Assembly (NCBI GenBank): GCA_963575745.1
Contig: CAUYUJ010012836.1
Location: 144,906 to 169,905 of the forward strand
Source: Prorocentrum cordatum
Lineage: Eukaryota; Sar; Dinophyceae; Prorocentrales; Prorocentraceae
Direction of reading: 5' to 3'
Length of the DNA: 25,000 bases
The notes below the pieces were generated by a model. It saw only the letters and a program-made list of their open reading frames with translations, ran no database searches and was not told where the DNA came from. The position numbers and the translations under genes are program-made. This document shows, in pieces, positions 1 to 9,826 of this stretch (positions are counted from its first letter, which is position 1; every line of letters starts with the position of its first letter).

Positions 1-1060
1 GAAGGAACGAAGTACTCTGCATGGAGCTTGCTCGCGTACCCACTTGCAGCCAAGTGGGCTTAGCTTCACCCTGGCCCCGACGAGCATGCCTTGACCAAGG
101 ACTCCCTTCCCTCCGTCCCCTGTTCGCCTATTTCTCACATGAGTATAGCTTTCACACAGGAATTCGAGAGTCTTTTAGTTGGTCCCCTGAGTTTTTCCGA
201 TCAGAACGCTATCGGGTCTTCAACATTGTGTTCTTGTAACAGCTTTGGCTACACCTGCTGATTGGTGCTTTGCTTCCGTCGTTCAGAATTGTGATTCCGC
301 CTCAGCGCGGGCCTCATTTATGGATCCGATTCCTTTCTCGTCGATGCCGACGCCCTCCGCCTGTCCTGGATCCTCATGCTCCTCCTGCGTCTTCTGCCTC
401 GCTGTCGCCCACCCAGCGTGATTAGTCACTTTGTACACGCACGCTCGCTGTGTAACCGTGGCTGGGTGAGGACGATTCGGGACGCCCCGTCAGGGTGACG
501 GCTCACTCGAAGCTCGCACATTTCCAAAAAGACACTTCTGTGAGTGGTAAGTGTCGTTGGATCGACTTTGGACCGTTACCGTTCCGGTGCATTATCTTGC
601 TACGGTTTCTCATCCTGAACCTCCTCTTTCCTGATCTTTCTCCTCGTCCTCCTCGCGGCGCCTTCTGGTTTCTGGAGCTCTGGAGTAGTTGCCCAGTTCC
701 TAGCAAGCTGTGGCGGACAGATACCTCCCAGGTAGCAAGGCCTTCATGTAAAAAGCCCCGCCCCTCCCGAGTGTGCAGCAAGCGAGGCGTTATATCTTCC
801 AATTGCCATTTGGACACCAAGGTCCTTCAGGACACCCCAGTCGGCGGATATAATAGAACATGACTCGACGCAAGTGGAGGGGATGGGTGGGAGGGAGAGG
901 GTATCAAATGTGGCGCGAGCGCGCGTGGCTTGTCTCCTTCCCTCCCCTCCTTCCCCTCTCCTCCCTCTCCTCCATCCTTCCTCTCGCTCCTTCCCCTGCC
1001 TCTTTCCCTTCTCTCATGCCTCTTTCCCCTCTCCCTCCCTCCTCCTGCCTGTTCTTCCAG
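1..1060 (+). other. chlH: chlH intron, 3' part, ending in a polypyrimidine tract
   Basis: No ChlH-like residues precede exon A, so this stretch is treated as the end of an upstream intron of at least 1,060 bases. About 190-345 resembles 20215-20365 (for example GTTCAGAATTGTGATTC against GTTCAGAATGGTGTTCTC), a diverged dispersed repeat. At 879-935 lies one copy of a GGGATGGGTGGGAGG repeat. From about 935 to 1060 the strand is almost pure C/T and ends CTTCCAG, a strong 3' splice signal. Nothing else is recognisable. Confidence 0.75.
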
Positions 1061-1178
1061 GCGGCGACCCGATTCGGAACCCTGACGTGCTCCCGACCGG
1101 CAAGAACATGCACGCCCTCGACCCCCAGTCCATCCCCACCAAGGCCGCGGTCGACACGGGCCTCGTCGTCGTCGACAG
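1061..1178 (+). CDS. chlH: Magnesium chelatase subunit H, internal exon A
   Basis: This exon encodes [15 protein letters not shown], then [15 protein letters not shown], then DTGLVVVDR, which matches the highly conserved stretch of ChlH/BchH (CobN/Mg-chelatase family; plant version ...LPTGKNIHALDPQAIPT...). ChlH binds protoporphyrin IX and, with the ChlI/ChlD AAA+ ATPase, inserts Mg2+ in the plastid as the first committed step of chlorophyll synthesis. The exon follows a 120-base polypyrimidine tract ending CTTCCAG at 1060. It begins with the last two bases of a Gly codon and ends with AG of an Arg codon (GAC AG), giving a GC donor (GCACCC at 1179). The frame joins exactly to exon B. The exon is short and the frame is intact. 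Family identity is very strong; boundaries are inferred and can slide within the AGGC repeat shared by both intron ends. Confidence 0.93.
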
Positions 1179-2028
1179 GCACCCCCCCCCACGCGCCCTT
1201 GCGCGCGGTGCCCGTGCTCGCGGTGAGGCGCCTGCCACTCTCGGGGTGGACGACAGGGTGGATTGATGAAGGGCGGAAGGGCAAGCAAGCAAGCACGCCG
1301 TGCATCCATCACAGAGCGTGTCCACTACTCGCAGAGTGCCCACTCGCAAGCGTTTCAAAAAACAGATGTTTTCCTCCTCTATGTAATGGATCGCAAATCC
1401 CCCACGGCGGATCCAGGCCATTTGCGAGTAGCTACTTTGCGAGTAGTGGAGCGCGCTTGCCGAATCCAGAGGACCCGTAGGCAACGCAATTACTGAAAAG
1501 TGCTGGTGGTGCGCCAAACGCGCCCCAGAGGCAGCCCCAAGCCACGCGCTGCGATGGTGAGCGTCGTTTCATTCATCCTTTTGCCGATCGGCGCGGGCCC
1601 CCCCCCCTGGAGTAGATCTTGGCTGTCTTGGGCGCCTGTTTCGAGCAGGTGGAGTCTTCCCTCGTGGGACCCAGTGCTGCAAACAGCCGCACGAAGCAGA
1701 GGTCCGGAGCCAGACCCCCCCCCGCTTCTCCTCCCCCCACTTCCGCCCAGTGTCGAAGCGCCGACTCAGCAAACGCTCACAAGGCGACGCTGGGCCTGCG
1801 AGGGCGGCCGCGTTCAGCCCCGGCCTGGGCTCCGCCGCCAGGAGGCACTTCCCTCCTCGGCACACGGCCGCCTCCTGGCGCACCGCGAGGCGCCCGAGAA
1901 GTCAGCGACGCACATGCCGGTGATCCCTTTTCCCCCCCCTTTTGCTAAGTTCAAGCAGGGGCGAAGCGTCCTGGCGTGCTATAGGCCTACCAAACACTGT
2001 TGTAAGAGCCTTTGAGTGGTTTCCACGG

Positions 2029-2098
2029 AGTGTTCTTAGAACATTTCTAGCTGGGACTGTCTTGTTTCAACACATCAGCTTTATGTTCTAAGAACACT
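2029..2098. repeat. 16-bp perfect inverted repeat
   Basis: AGTGTTCTTAGAACAT at 2029-2044 is the exact reverse complement of ATGTTCTAAGAACACT at 2083-2098, with a 38-base loop. Each arm also contains the small palindrome TGTTCT-x-AGAACA. Confidence 0.85.
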
Positions 2099-2156
2099 GT
2101 TCCCCAATCAGAGCTTGCCTCTGTAGGGGTCCTAGCGGATATAAAGCTGAGGTGAG

Positions 2157-2348
2157 GTGAGCGGCCGATTTCGGTGGCCAGGGCCGGGTGCCCGGGTGCC
2201 CAGGGGTTCCCGGGGGTGCCCGGATGCCCAGGTGTGTGGCCGATTTCGGTGGCCGGGGCCGGGTGCCCGGGTGCCCGGGGGAGCCCGGGGGTGCCCGGGT
2301 GCCCAGGGGTGCCCGGGTGCCCGGGGTGCCCAGAAGTGCCCGGGGGTG
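2157..2348 (+). repeat. GTGCCCGGG minisatellite with a 75-bp duplication
   Basis: Two copies of GGCCGATTTCGGTGGCC followed by GGGCCGGGTGCCCGGGTGCC start 75 bases apart (2163 and 2238). They are followed by degenerate GTGCCCGGG units to 2348. Confidence 0.85.
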
Positions 2349-2445
2349 CCTAGCCCAATAGCCCTATATCCCTATAGCCCAATAGCCCAATCGCCATACT
2401 TCCCTATAGCACTATAACCCTATAGCCCTATAGCCGTATCTATAC
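2349..2445. repeat. CCCTATAG octamer tract, left
   Basis: The tract consists of degenerate 8-9 bp units (TAGCCCAATAGCCCTATA and similar). It has the same unit as the longer tract at 9047-9342, on the other side of the LINE and its ATC array. Confidence 0.85.
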
Positions 2446-2498
2446 GACCACCCTTCGGGTGATAAGGAGGTTCGGGTGGGGGGGGGGGAACCAACGTC

Positions 2499-2726
2499 TC
2501 ACTCGATCGGTCTCACTATCGATCTCAGTATCGATCTCACTATCGGTCTCGCTCGATCGATCTCACTCAATCGATCTCTCACAATCGATCTCACTCGATC
2601 TATCTCATTCAATCGATCTCACAATTGATCTCACAATCGATCTCACAATCGATCACACGATCGATCTCACATTCTGTCTCAATATCGATCTCACTCTCGA
2701 TATCACAATCGCTCTCACAATCAACG
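2499..2726. repeat. Degenerate ATCGATCTCACA tandem repeat
   Basis: About twenty irregular units of roughly 10-12 bases built on CGATCTCAC run directly into the ATC array. The open frame here is low complexity (SLSISVS, DLTIDLTID). Confidence 0.85.
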
Positions 2727-2809
2727 TCATCATCATCATCATCATCATCATCATCAACATCATCAACATCAACATCATCACCAACATCGTCATCATCATG
2801 AGGACACCG

Positions 2810-2872
<63 letters not shown>
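2727..2872. repeat. (ATC)n array, 5' side of the LINE
   Basis: ATC/CAT units have AAC interruptions and one GAGGACACCGTC punctuation near 2799. This resembles the GGGACACCATC punctuation in the array on the other side of the LINE. Confidence 0.93.
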
Positions 2873-2875
<3 letters not shown>

Positions 2876-2909
2876 GTAGCCATTTTGGCTCAAGCCATTT
2901 TGGCTCAAG
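2873..2909 (+). other. Dinoflagellate spliced leader plus one relict spliced leader
   Basis: Positions 2873-2894 match the 22-nt dinoflagellate spliced leader (T, then CCGTAGCCATTTTGGC, then TCAAG). A 15-nt truncated copy (CCATTTTGGCTCAAG) follows at 2895-2909. The truncation begins just after the internal AG of the leader, as expected if that AG served as the trans-splice acceptor in a later round. This is the established signature of trans-spliced mRNA that was reverse-transcribed and re-integrated. Confidence 0.95.
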
Positions 2910-3106
2910 TTCGAAACCTTGCCGCGAGGCTTCGAGCTTGTCCGCAGCCGTGCGGCAGGCTCGGGTGTTTTTGGCGTGTGTTCCCTGGTGTGCTGCCCTG
3001 TCACCAGGTGCTTCTATTAGCCCTGTCAGATCCAACTTTCTAGTAGGTGATCCTCAGGGCGATTCTTCACTCGGCACAGCATTTTGCCTGCCAACAGGCT
3101 GCCGCG

Positions 3107-4102
3107 ATGGCCGCCACTCTCTCCATGGACCAGAAGATGGATCAGCTGCTGGCATCAATGTCCACCGTCGTAGCCACCGTCAATGCCCACGACGCTAAGT
3201 TTGCCAACCTCGCCAAAGACATGGAGAGCATGAAGACCGACATGCGCAATGAGATGGACATCAAATTCGAGCACATGCAGAACCAGATCATCGCCCTGCA
3301 GCAGCGCCACGGCAACATCACGGGCGGCGAAGCCTCTGACGAGATGGTCGACACATGCCTGACGGTTTCACTACTTAGCGCTCAGACCGACCAGAAGATC
3401 AGCGTCATCAATGCCGCACTCGAGGAGCTGAAGACCTCTGTCGCTACGATTTCACGACCACCTTCGACGGCGTCTGGCATCGCCAGCACATGGGGGACCG
3501 TGGCCACGCCCCGTGGAGCTAGCGCCGCGCCTGCTGACAGGCGAAAGCTCTGGGTGCGAGGGTTCCCTGTCAAGCTGATGGCTTCTGCATTCGACAAGCA
3601 CTTCGAGTTCCTGAAGACACTTCTCTCGCCCACCTACCGCGACAAGTGCAGCGCAATCACCAAGAGCTGCAAGTACGCTTACGTCATCATCTTCGAAGAC
3701 GCCGGCGACGCCAAGAATGCCCTGTTGCACCTGCGTGCCATGACGCTAGAATGGGGAGATGGCAGTGGATTTCGGCATCGGCTTCGGGTCGGCACCGACG
3801 AACCCATCGACATCCGCAAGAAAGGTTGGGTGCTGGGCCAGGTCTGGCAACACATCAAGCAGGTCATGACCGACGCTGGCACATGGCGTCCTGACTCGCA
3901 GCTCCGATGCAACAAGTACATGGGCCTCTGCTTCTTGGTCAACGGCGACCTCGTTGACGAGCTCGTCGTGTTGCAGAATGTCCTCGAGACCGACAACCCG
4001 AACGTCGAGCCCAACCGCGGCAACTTGAAGCGCTACGGCTTCACCGACGAGCAAGTAGACAAGCTGCCCGAGCTGGTCACTGCTGCGCTTCGCCGCGAAT
4101 AG
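3107..4102 (+). CDS. LINE ORF1 protein, coiled coil and RRM-like RNA-binding domain
   Basis: The 331-residue protein probably binds LINE RNA as part of the retrotransposition particle. The start is ATG at 3107 in a near-ideal context (GCCGCGATGG); the frame is open back to a stop at 3044 without another ATG. Residues 1-100 are rich in heptad-like Met/Leu/Lys/Asp spacing (MDQKMDQLLASMSTVV onwards), suggesting a coiled coil. Residues 146-225 look like an RRM, with RNP2-like KLWVRGFP (147-154) and RNP1-like KYAYVIIFE (189-197). A basic C-terminal region follows (RKKGWVLGQVWQHIKQ), resembling the RRM plus C-terminal domain layout of L1-type ORF1 proteins. It ends at TAG 4100-4102 and ORF2 continues in the same frame. 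The RRM call rests on motif spacing only. Confidence 0.82.
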   Translation: MAATLSMDQKMDQLLASMSTVVATVNAHDAKFANLAKDMESMKTDMRNEMDIKFEHMQNQIIALQQRHGNITGGEASDEMVDTCLTVSLLSAQTDQKISVINAALEELKTSVATISRPPSTASGIASTWGTVATPRGASAAPADRRKLWVRGFPVKLMASAFDKHFEFLKTLLSPTYRDKCSAITKSCKYAYVIIFEDAGDAKNALLHLRAMTLEWGDGSGFRHRLRVGTDEPIDIRKKGWVLGQVWQHIKQVMTDAGTWRPDSQLRCNKYMGLCFLVNGDLVDELVVLQNVLETDNPNVEPNRGNLKRYGFTDEQVDKLPELVTAALRRE

Positions 4103-4330
4103 GGGCGGAGTGAGCCAGTATCTGGGAGCGATAGTGACGATGAATTCGATCCTGAACGGTTGCGAGCCCTGCTGCGAGAACGGGGGGAGGCCACCTCGAC
4201 ACCGCCTGACTCTCTTCCTCCTGAGAATGCTCCAGCTATTCATGATCCCTACCTTCCTGATCCACACTCTCCTGGGGGAGGTGAAGCTGCTCTTGCTGAG
4301 CAGCGGCATCCATTTGTTATTTCTCGTACT

Positions 4331-7300
4331 ATGGGTCTTGCTTCTTGGAATACTCGTGCATTTTTTGGCAGTGTTTACGGCGATCCACAGAGACAGCATC
4401 GGAAACAGCAGATTTTCAGAAGTCTTGTACAACGCTTTCAAGTAGTATTTTTGCAGGAAACCCACGGGACCGAAGAAGATCTTTCCTCGCTGGATCGTGA
4501 CGTGCCAGCACACACGCACCTTGGCTCTTTTTGCTCTTCTGCGGCTGCGGGAGGCGTTACCATGTCTATTGATCCTTCCTTGCTCCAGCTCTTTCAGGAC
4601 ATCCACGTAGTTAACATTATCGATGGACGATGCATAGCAGTTACACTGACAGGCGAGAAAGGCACGCTGCAATTGATTAACTTTCACCTCGACCCTACCC
4701 TCTCCGACGTTGAGAAGGATCGTGTGATCCGCGCGGTTGCTGCTCACGCTCTGCCTGCTGATCAGGCCACAGTCATCTTGGGAGGCGATTTTAACTTCTT
4801 GGAGGAGGGGGAGATGAGGACGTTCACAGACGGAAGGGAACCCACCCCTGAGAGGACCGCTATTCTACACATGTTTTCTCGGGCTTTCGGACACTTTGCT
4901 GAAGTTGCCCAACAGGAGCCCACTCATCGGACTGGGAGGAGGGAGGACGGTGCTCTCAGCCTTGGTCGCCTGGATAGGTTCTACATCTCTTCTGCCACCA
5001 CCGACATTCTTGATGCGACACCAAGAAGCGGTGTCATAGGCCTTGCTCATGATGTCGCCCAGCCGAGCGACCATATCCCTGTTTGGCTTCAGTTTTCGCC
5101 TGGCGGCAGAACTGCCCCGACGATCCCCTCCTGGATTGCCAAACATCCTGATTTTGGTTCTGAGGTTGATACTGCCATAAGTTCGGTTGAAATGCCCCGG
5201 GACCCGTTCGAGTACCTCCTGTCCGTCAAAGACGCGATGTATGTTGCCAAGGATGCTCTGATGACTCGCATGTTCTTCCGAGGCCCCAACAATGATGCGC
5301 AGAAGTTGTCGGTTTACCTGAAGTTTCTACGGGCTGTTCGGGATGGCAAGTCTTGGGGCGTTCGGAGGTGTATCCAGGCTATTCCTCATCTTAGTCTACA
5401 TGTTCATGCTGATGAATGTTGTTTTAGAGATTCTGTGGCTTTTTATCGGGAAATGGCCGAGCTCCAGCATTCTCTGCTTCAGCGAGAAATTCGCGAACAC
5501 GTCGAAGGCGGCGGAGCCCCTGACGACGATCGAGGCCTCAGGTTGCACCAGCTTCTGCGACAGTGGTCTCCCAAAAGGCGCCGAATCGTTTTGGTTTCGG
5601 TCCCCGACCCCACCGGGAACCCCTCGCCTGATCTCGAAGTCAGTGCTCAGAACCTTGCGTCCCACTGGGGGCGGGTCCATGCCGCGAAGCCTCAGGACAG
5701 GGGATACCACTTCCAGAAGACACTGTTGAGCAGTTAGATTCAGCAGGTTGCCCCAGGTATCGAGTGGACGCTCGACCTGCATAGCTTCATAGGTAAGCTC
5801 GTCAGCCGCAAGGACAGCGCGACTGGCCCTGACGGAATTCCCTACAGTGCCTGGCGGTTCGCTGGAGACGCTGCTCACAATGCCTTGTATCAAGTTTATC
5901 TCGCTATATTGGACAATCCTACATATGGGCCCCCGCATAAAGGCTTCAACGAGTCTCTCACGGTATACCTCCCTAAGGCCATCTGCCCTCACGAAGCTGG
6001 AACCTCTGAGATCTCTCGGGAAGCGTCTATGGTTCGCCCTATTGCTCTCAGCAACACTGATAACAAAATAGTATCATTGGCCATATGTGAACCATTTAGC
6101 CAGCAATGCCAGTACAGCGTCTTAGGCTCCCAGACGGGCTTCGTGCGCAAGAGGTCTACGCTCGACAACTTACTCTGCCTTGAGGCAGACATTCTTGAAT
6201 ACGCCTGCTATCGCGGCATGCCGCACGCTGGGCTACTCCTCTTGGATTTCCGCGCCGCGTTCCCGTCGCTGCGCCACGACTGGATCATAGATGTGCTAAT
6301 CATGATGAACATACCCATGTATATCGTGAATGCCATTCGGTTCCTATACACCGGTATTTACACACACATATGCCTAGCAGGAAAGAAGTTTCCAGGCTAC
6401 TCGATCACCCAAGGCATTAAACAAGGATGTCCGCTGTCGGGTGCTTTATTTGCGTTATGCATCGACCCGCTGCTGCGCCGATTATCTAACTTGCTAGCTC
6501 CTGTTTGTGCTACCCCTCGTGCCTTTGCAGATGACATCCAGATCTCGGCATCCAACCTGTTGCTCGCTGTTCCGATTGTGCTGAAGAATGTTATTAGGTC
6601 CAGCCGTTGCACTGGCCTGCTCTTGAACCTTGCCAAGTGTATGATCGTGCACGTGCAAGAGATGCCAGACGACCAGCATTTCGCCCTGTTCGAGTCCGTT
6701 CGCACCAACGTTCGCTCGCTTATGCACGGCACTAGTGGCAAAGTCTTGGGTGTCTTTCTGGGCCCTGGAGGTTACAAGCAATCCTGGTCCGCTCCGCTTC
6801 AGAAATATATTAATCGTGTCCGTCATGTTCGATCGCTTCGTCTTGGGCTTACTCAAAGTATATATGCATATAACTCCTTGGCCTTCTCGGTTCTCACCTT
6901 CGTGATGCAGCTATGTTACATATCGCAGGACGCTCTTCGCATGGAAACCAAAGGTTTGCAGACTCTCACCGCATGCCCCTTCTACAGCATCCCTACTGAT
7001 CTTCTCCGCAATCTCTCGTCTGCGTTGCATTGGCCCATTGCCCCGCGCAACCTAGTGCTGGAGAATCAGGCTGCCATGTATCGGGTCGCTGTTCGGTCTA
7101 AGGTTTTTGATAGCATTCGGAAGCGCTTTCATGAGCTTGAGGAAGAGGACTTGGATGTTCTGATGGTCAAGCGATACCCGGCATGGCGTGCCGAGTCCAT
7201 TGTTTTCCACCTGATTCACAATTACGAGCGACTAACTGCCCTGCCGTGGAACCACTTCGATGAGGACACTCACGAGTTGCAGAGACAGATTTTGAAGAAA

Positions 7301-7855
7301 TTGATTTCTGAGGCCCCTTGTAGCTCCGCGAGTTTTCTCCTGGGCAATCGAATTCGGTTCGCTTTTCCCTTTGCTGATGCCTCTAGTATCGACCTTGCGG
7401 TGCTCAGGCTCCAAACTGCCTGCACGCGCGTCGGCCCATTTGTGGCTGCGGCCATTCTCAAAACCTTCTGCAACGCGTGGGCGACCTCTGCCAGGTATAG
7501 GCAAGGCCGTCTTACCTGCCGTTTCGGTTGCCTGGCCACAGGCGGCGACCACGTCCAGCATTACTTCGATTGCCCTCATGTCCTGAGCTTGCTCCATTCT
7601 GTTTTGCCCTTCCTGCCAGTCGAATATTTGAATCAGAGCCTCGATGCGCGTATGCTGTGCACTATGCCATGCCAGTCTAGTCAGCAGTTGTTCTCTTTGT
7701 TTCTTTTTTCTACCTTTAACTCTTTGAGGAGCTCGCACAGGTACGGGCCCGAATGCCTGCTGCCTCTCCTGCGCGCGCGTGCCCGCCACATTGCCAAGAA
7801 GGGGCGCGGCGTGCGGAGCCTGCTCATCAGGAGGCCCGCGGCAGAGGGCAGCTGA
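4331..7855 (+). CDS. LINE ORF2: APE endonuclease and reverse transcriptase, with one in-frame UAG
   Basis: The endonuclease nicks target DNA and the reverse transcriptase primes cDNA from it. Numbering is from ATG 4331 and counts the UAG as a position. The endonuclease shows SWNTR (5-9), LQETH (Glu43), GGDFNF (Asp153, Asn155) and SDH (246-248), so its active-site set looks complete. A TAG at 5735-5737 (position 469) interrupts the linker, after which the same frame continues to 7855. The reverse transcriptase shows TGPDGIPYSAW (498 on), RPIALSNTD, LDFRAAF (Asp639), GIKQGCPLSGALF (695 on), FADD (732-735) and LNLAKC. A C-terminal CRFGC...HVQHYFDC motif (1063-1081) matches the LINE Cys/His finger. 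The frame is also open from 4103 to 4331 with no ATG, so ORF2 may begin earlier by readthrough. Without the UAG it would be an intact polyprotein. Confidence 0.9.
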
Positions 7856-7890
7856 ACTGCCCCCCTCTCTGGCGCGCTCAGGGGAGTGCG

Positions 7891-8432
7891 ATCATCATCA
7901 TCATCATCATCATCATAAACATCATCATCAACGTCATAATCATCATCGGGACAACATCATCATCACCATCATCATCTCACCATCAACATCATCATCATCA
8001 TCATCGGGACACAGTCATCGTCAGTATCATCAGCAGCATCATCAGAATCATCATCATAATCGGGACACCATCATGATCACCATCGTTCTCATCATCAACA
8101 TTATCATCAACATCGTCATCATCCTTGGGACACCATCATCATTATCATCGCATCATCATCATCATCATCGACATCATCATCATCAACAACATCATCATCA
8201 TCACCATCATTGGGGCACCATCGTTATCATGAGGAACATCATCATCAGCATCGTCATTATTATTATCATCGGGACACCATCAGCATCACCATCATCATCA
8301 TCACCATCATCATCATCAGCATCATCATCGGGACACCATAATCATCATCAACATCATCATCATCATCAACATCATTATCGCCGGGACACCATTTCCATCA
8401 ACATCATCATCACCAACATCATCGGAATCATC

Positions 8433-8464
<32 letters not shown>

Positions 8465-8629
8465 CATCATCGGGACACCATCATCGGCATCATCATCATC
8501 AACATAATCATCATGAGCATCATCGTCCTCATCATCGGGACACTATCATCATCGACACCATCATCAGCATCATCATCATCATCTTCATCGGGACACCATC
8601 ATCATCATCATCATCATCATCTCATCATC

Positions 8630-8682
<53 letters not shown>

Positions 8683-8695
8683 TCATCATCATCAT
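7891..8695. repeat. (ATC)n higher-order array, 3' side of the LINE
   Basis: ATC units are broken about every 53-65 bases (two gaps of 86-89) by GGGACACC-like blocks, near 7948, 8006, 8062, 8127, 8213, 8271, 8330, 8383, 8472, 8537 and 8590. Poly-Ser and poly-His reading frames here are artefacts. It runs directly on from the LINE 3' end and passes into GGGACACCGC repeats. Confidence 0.93.
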
Positions 8696-8930
8696 CCTCG
8701 CGGGACACCGCAGGACACTGGCGGGGCACCGCGGGACACCGCGGGACACCGCGGGACACCGCGGGACACCGGCGGGACACCGCGGGGCCCCGCGCCCCGG
8801 ATGAGAAACATTTGGTCCGGCCGCGCCTCAGCCACAGGAGGACACCGCGGGGCGCCGGCGGGACACCGCGGGGCCCCGCGCCCCGGAAGAGAAACATTTG
8901 GTCCGGCCGCGCCTCAGCCACAGGAGATTT
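8696..8930. repeat. GGGACACCGC minisatellite and 86-bp duplication
   Basis: GGGACACCGC units (8701-8795) lead into a segment containing GAAACATTTGGTCCGGCCGC, present twice with an 86-base period (8805 and 8891). The unit shares GGGACACC with the preceding ATC array. Confidence 0.88.
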
Positions 8931-9046
8931 TTTCTCGCCCGCCCACGCAGCTTCGCCTCGCACGCACGGCACGCACGAACACGAAACCGAAACCGATTTC
9001 CCGGTGGGAGGCTCGCCGTTCCACTTCGATCTCACCCCCTCACCTC

Positions 9047-9342
9047 CGATAGCCCTATAGCCCAATAGCCCAATAGCCCAATAGCCCCATAGCCCCATAG
9101 CCCCATAGCCTTATAGCCCTATAGCCCTATGGCCCTATAGCCCTATAGCCCTATAGCCCTATGGTCCTAAAGCCCTATAGCCGTATATAGCCCTATAGCC
9201 CGAATAGCCTTACAGCCCTTAGCCCTATAGCCCTATAGCCCCATAGCCCTAAAGGCTTCTAGCCCTATATCCCTATGGCCACATCGCCCTATAGCCCTAT
9301 AGCCCCAATAGCCCTAAAGCCCTAAAGCCCCATAGCCCCCCC
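9047..9342. repeat. CCCTATAG octamer tract, right
   Basis: About 300 bases of degenerate ATAGCCCT/ATAGCCCC/ATAGCCCA units, including some AAAGCCCT. It mirrors the shorter tract at 2349-2445. Confidence 0.92.
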
Positions 9343-9601
9343 AAATTCTGATTGGGTTTTTTCTCTGGTATCATTTTGGTTCTTCGAACATTTTTGGGTT
9401 CTAAGAGCATTTCGAGGCAAGCCTATAGGAATGGCGGGACGGTCGTCCCGGCTCAATACTATTGTAGGCCTCCTACTACCCTCCTTAAAAGTAGGGGCGG
9501 CGCATGCAAGTATCTCGCAGTCATCGCCACTCTGTCCAAGACATCTCCCAACAAACAGTGCAGCCAAGGACGACTTTTTTGAGGTACTTTTGACGAGGTT
9601 T

Positions 9602-9826
9602 GTAGATGGGGTTGGAGTAGATGGGGTCGGAGCTTCGTGCCGCATTGCCGATGCATCGGCGATGCATCGGCGATGCGGCTCGATGCGGGGTGCGATTTTC
9701 TCCACGCCGACGAGGCCGATGCATCGCCGACGTCGCCAGTGCATCGCCGATGCATCGGCGATGCATCGCCGATGTATCAGCGATGCGGCGAGATCCTCCG
9801 ACCCCATCTACTCGGACCTCATCTAG
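9602..9826. repeat. GATGCATC-rich foldback (imperfect inverted repeat)
   Basis: The arms are about 75-80 bases. The outer part includes a perfect 18-bp pair, GAGTAGATGGGGTCGGAG at 9615-9632 against its complement at 9796-9813. The inner parts are CCGATGCATCGGCGATGC units in both orientations. The loop (about 9690-9750) is ordinary sequence. Confidence 0.85.

Larger units (their letters stand above)
2873..7890 (+). mobile_element. LINE-type non-LTR retrotransposon, near full length
   Basis: The element is about 5.0 kb. It has a spliced-leader-derived 5' end, a 5' UTR of about 200 bases, ORF1 (coiled coil plus RRM-like domain), ORF2 (APE endonuclease, reverse transcriptase, Cys/His motif) and a very short 3' UTR (7856-7890). 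There are no LTRs, no integrase and no recognisable RNase H. It is flanked on both sides by (ATC)n with GGGACACC-like interruptions, so it appears to have landed inside a pre-existing array. A target-site duplication cannot be told apart from the repeats. The domain plan resembles L1/Tx1-like elements, but the clade needs a phylogeny. It lies in sense orientation in chlH intron 1. Confidence 0.92.

Noticed and set aside
860-1480. Open frame of 206 codons covering exon A
   Set aside because: It is in a different frame from ChlH; it is open because of the pyrimidine tract.
7753-9052. His/Ser-rich proteins after the LINE
   Set aside because: They are produced by the ATC array, with no non-repetitive domain.
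9047-9342. Interstitial telomere repeat
   Set aside because: The unit is mostly CCCTATAG octamer, not the CCCTAAA heptamer; resemblance is limited to a few units.
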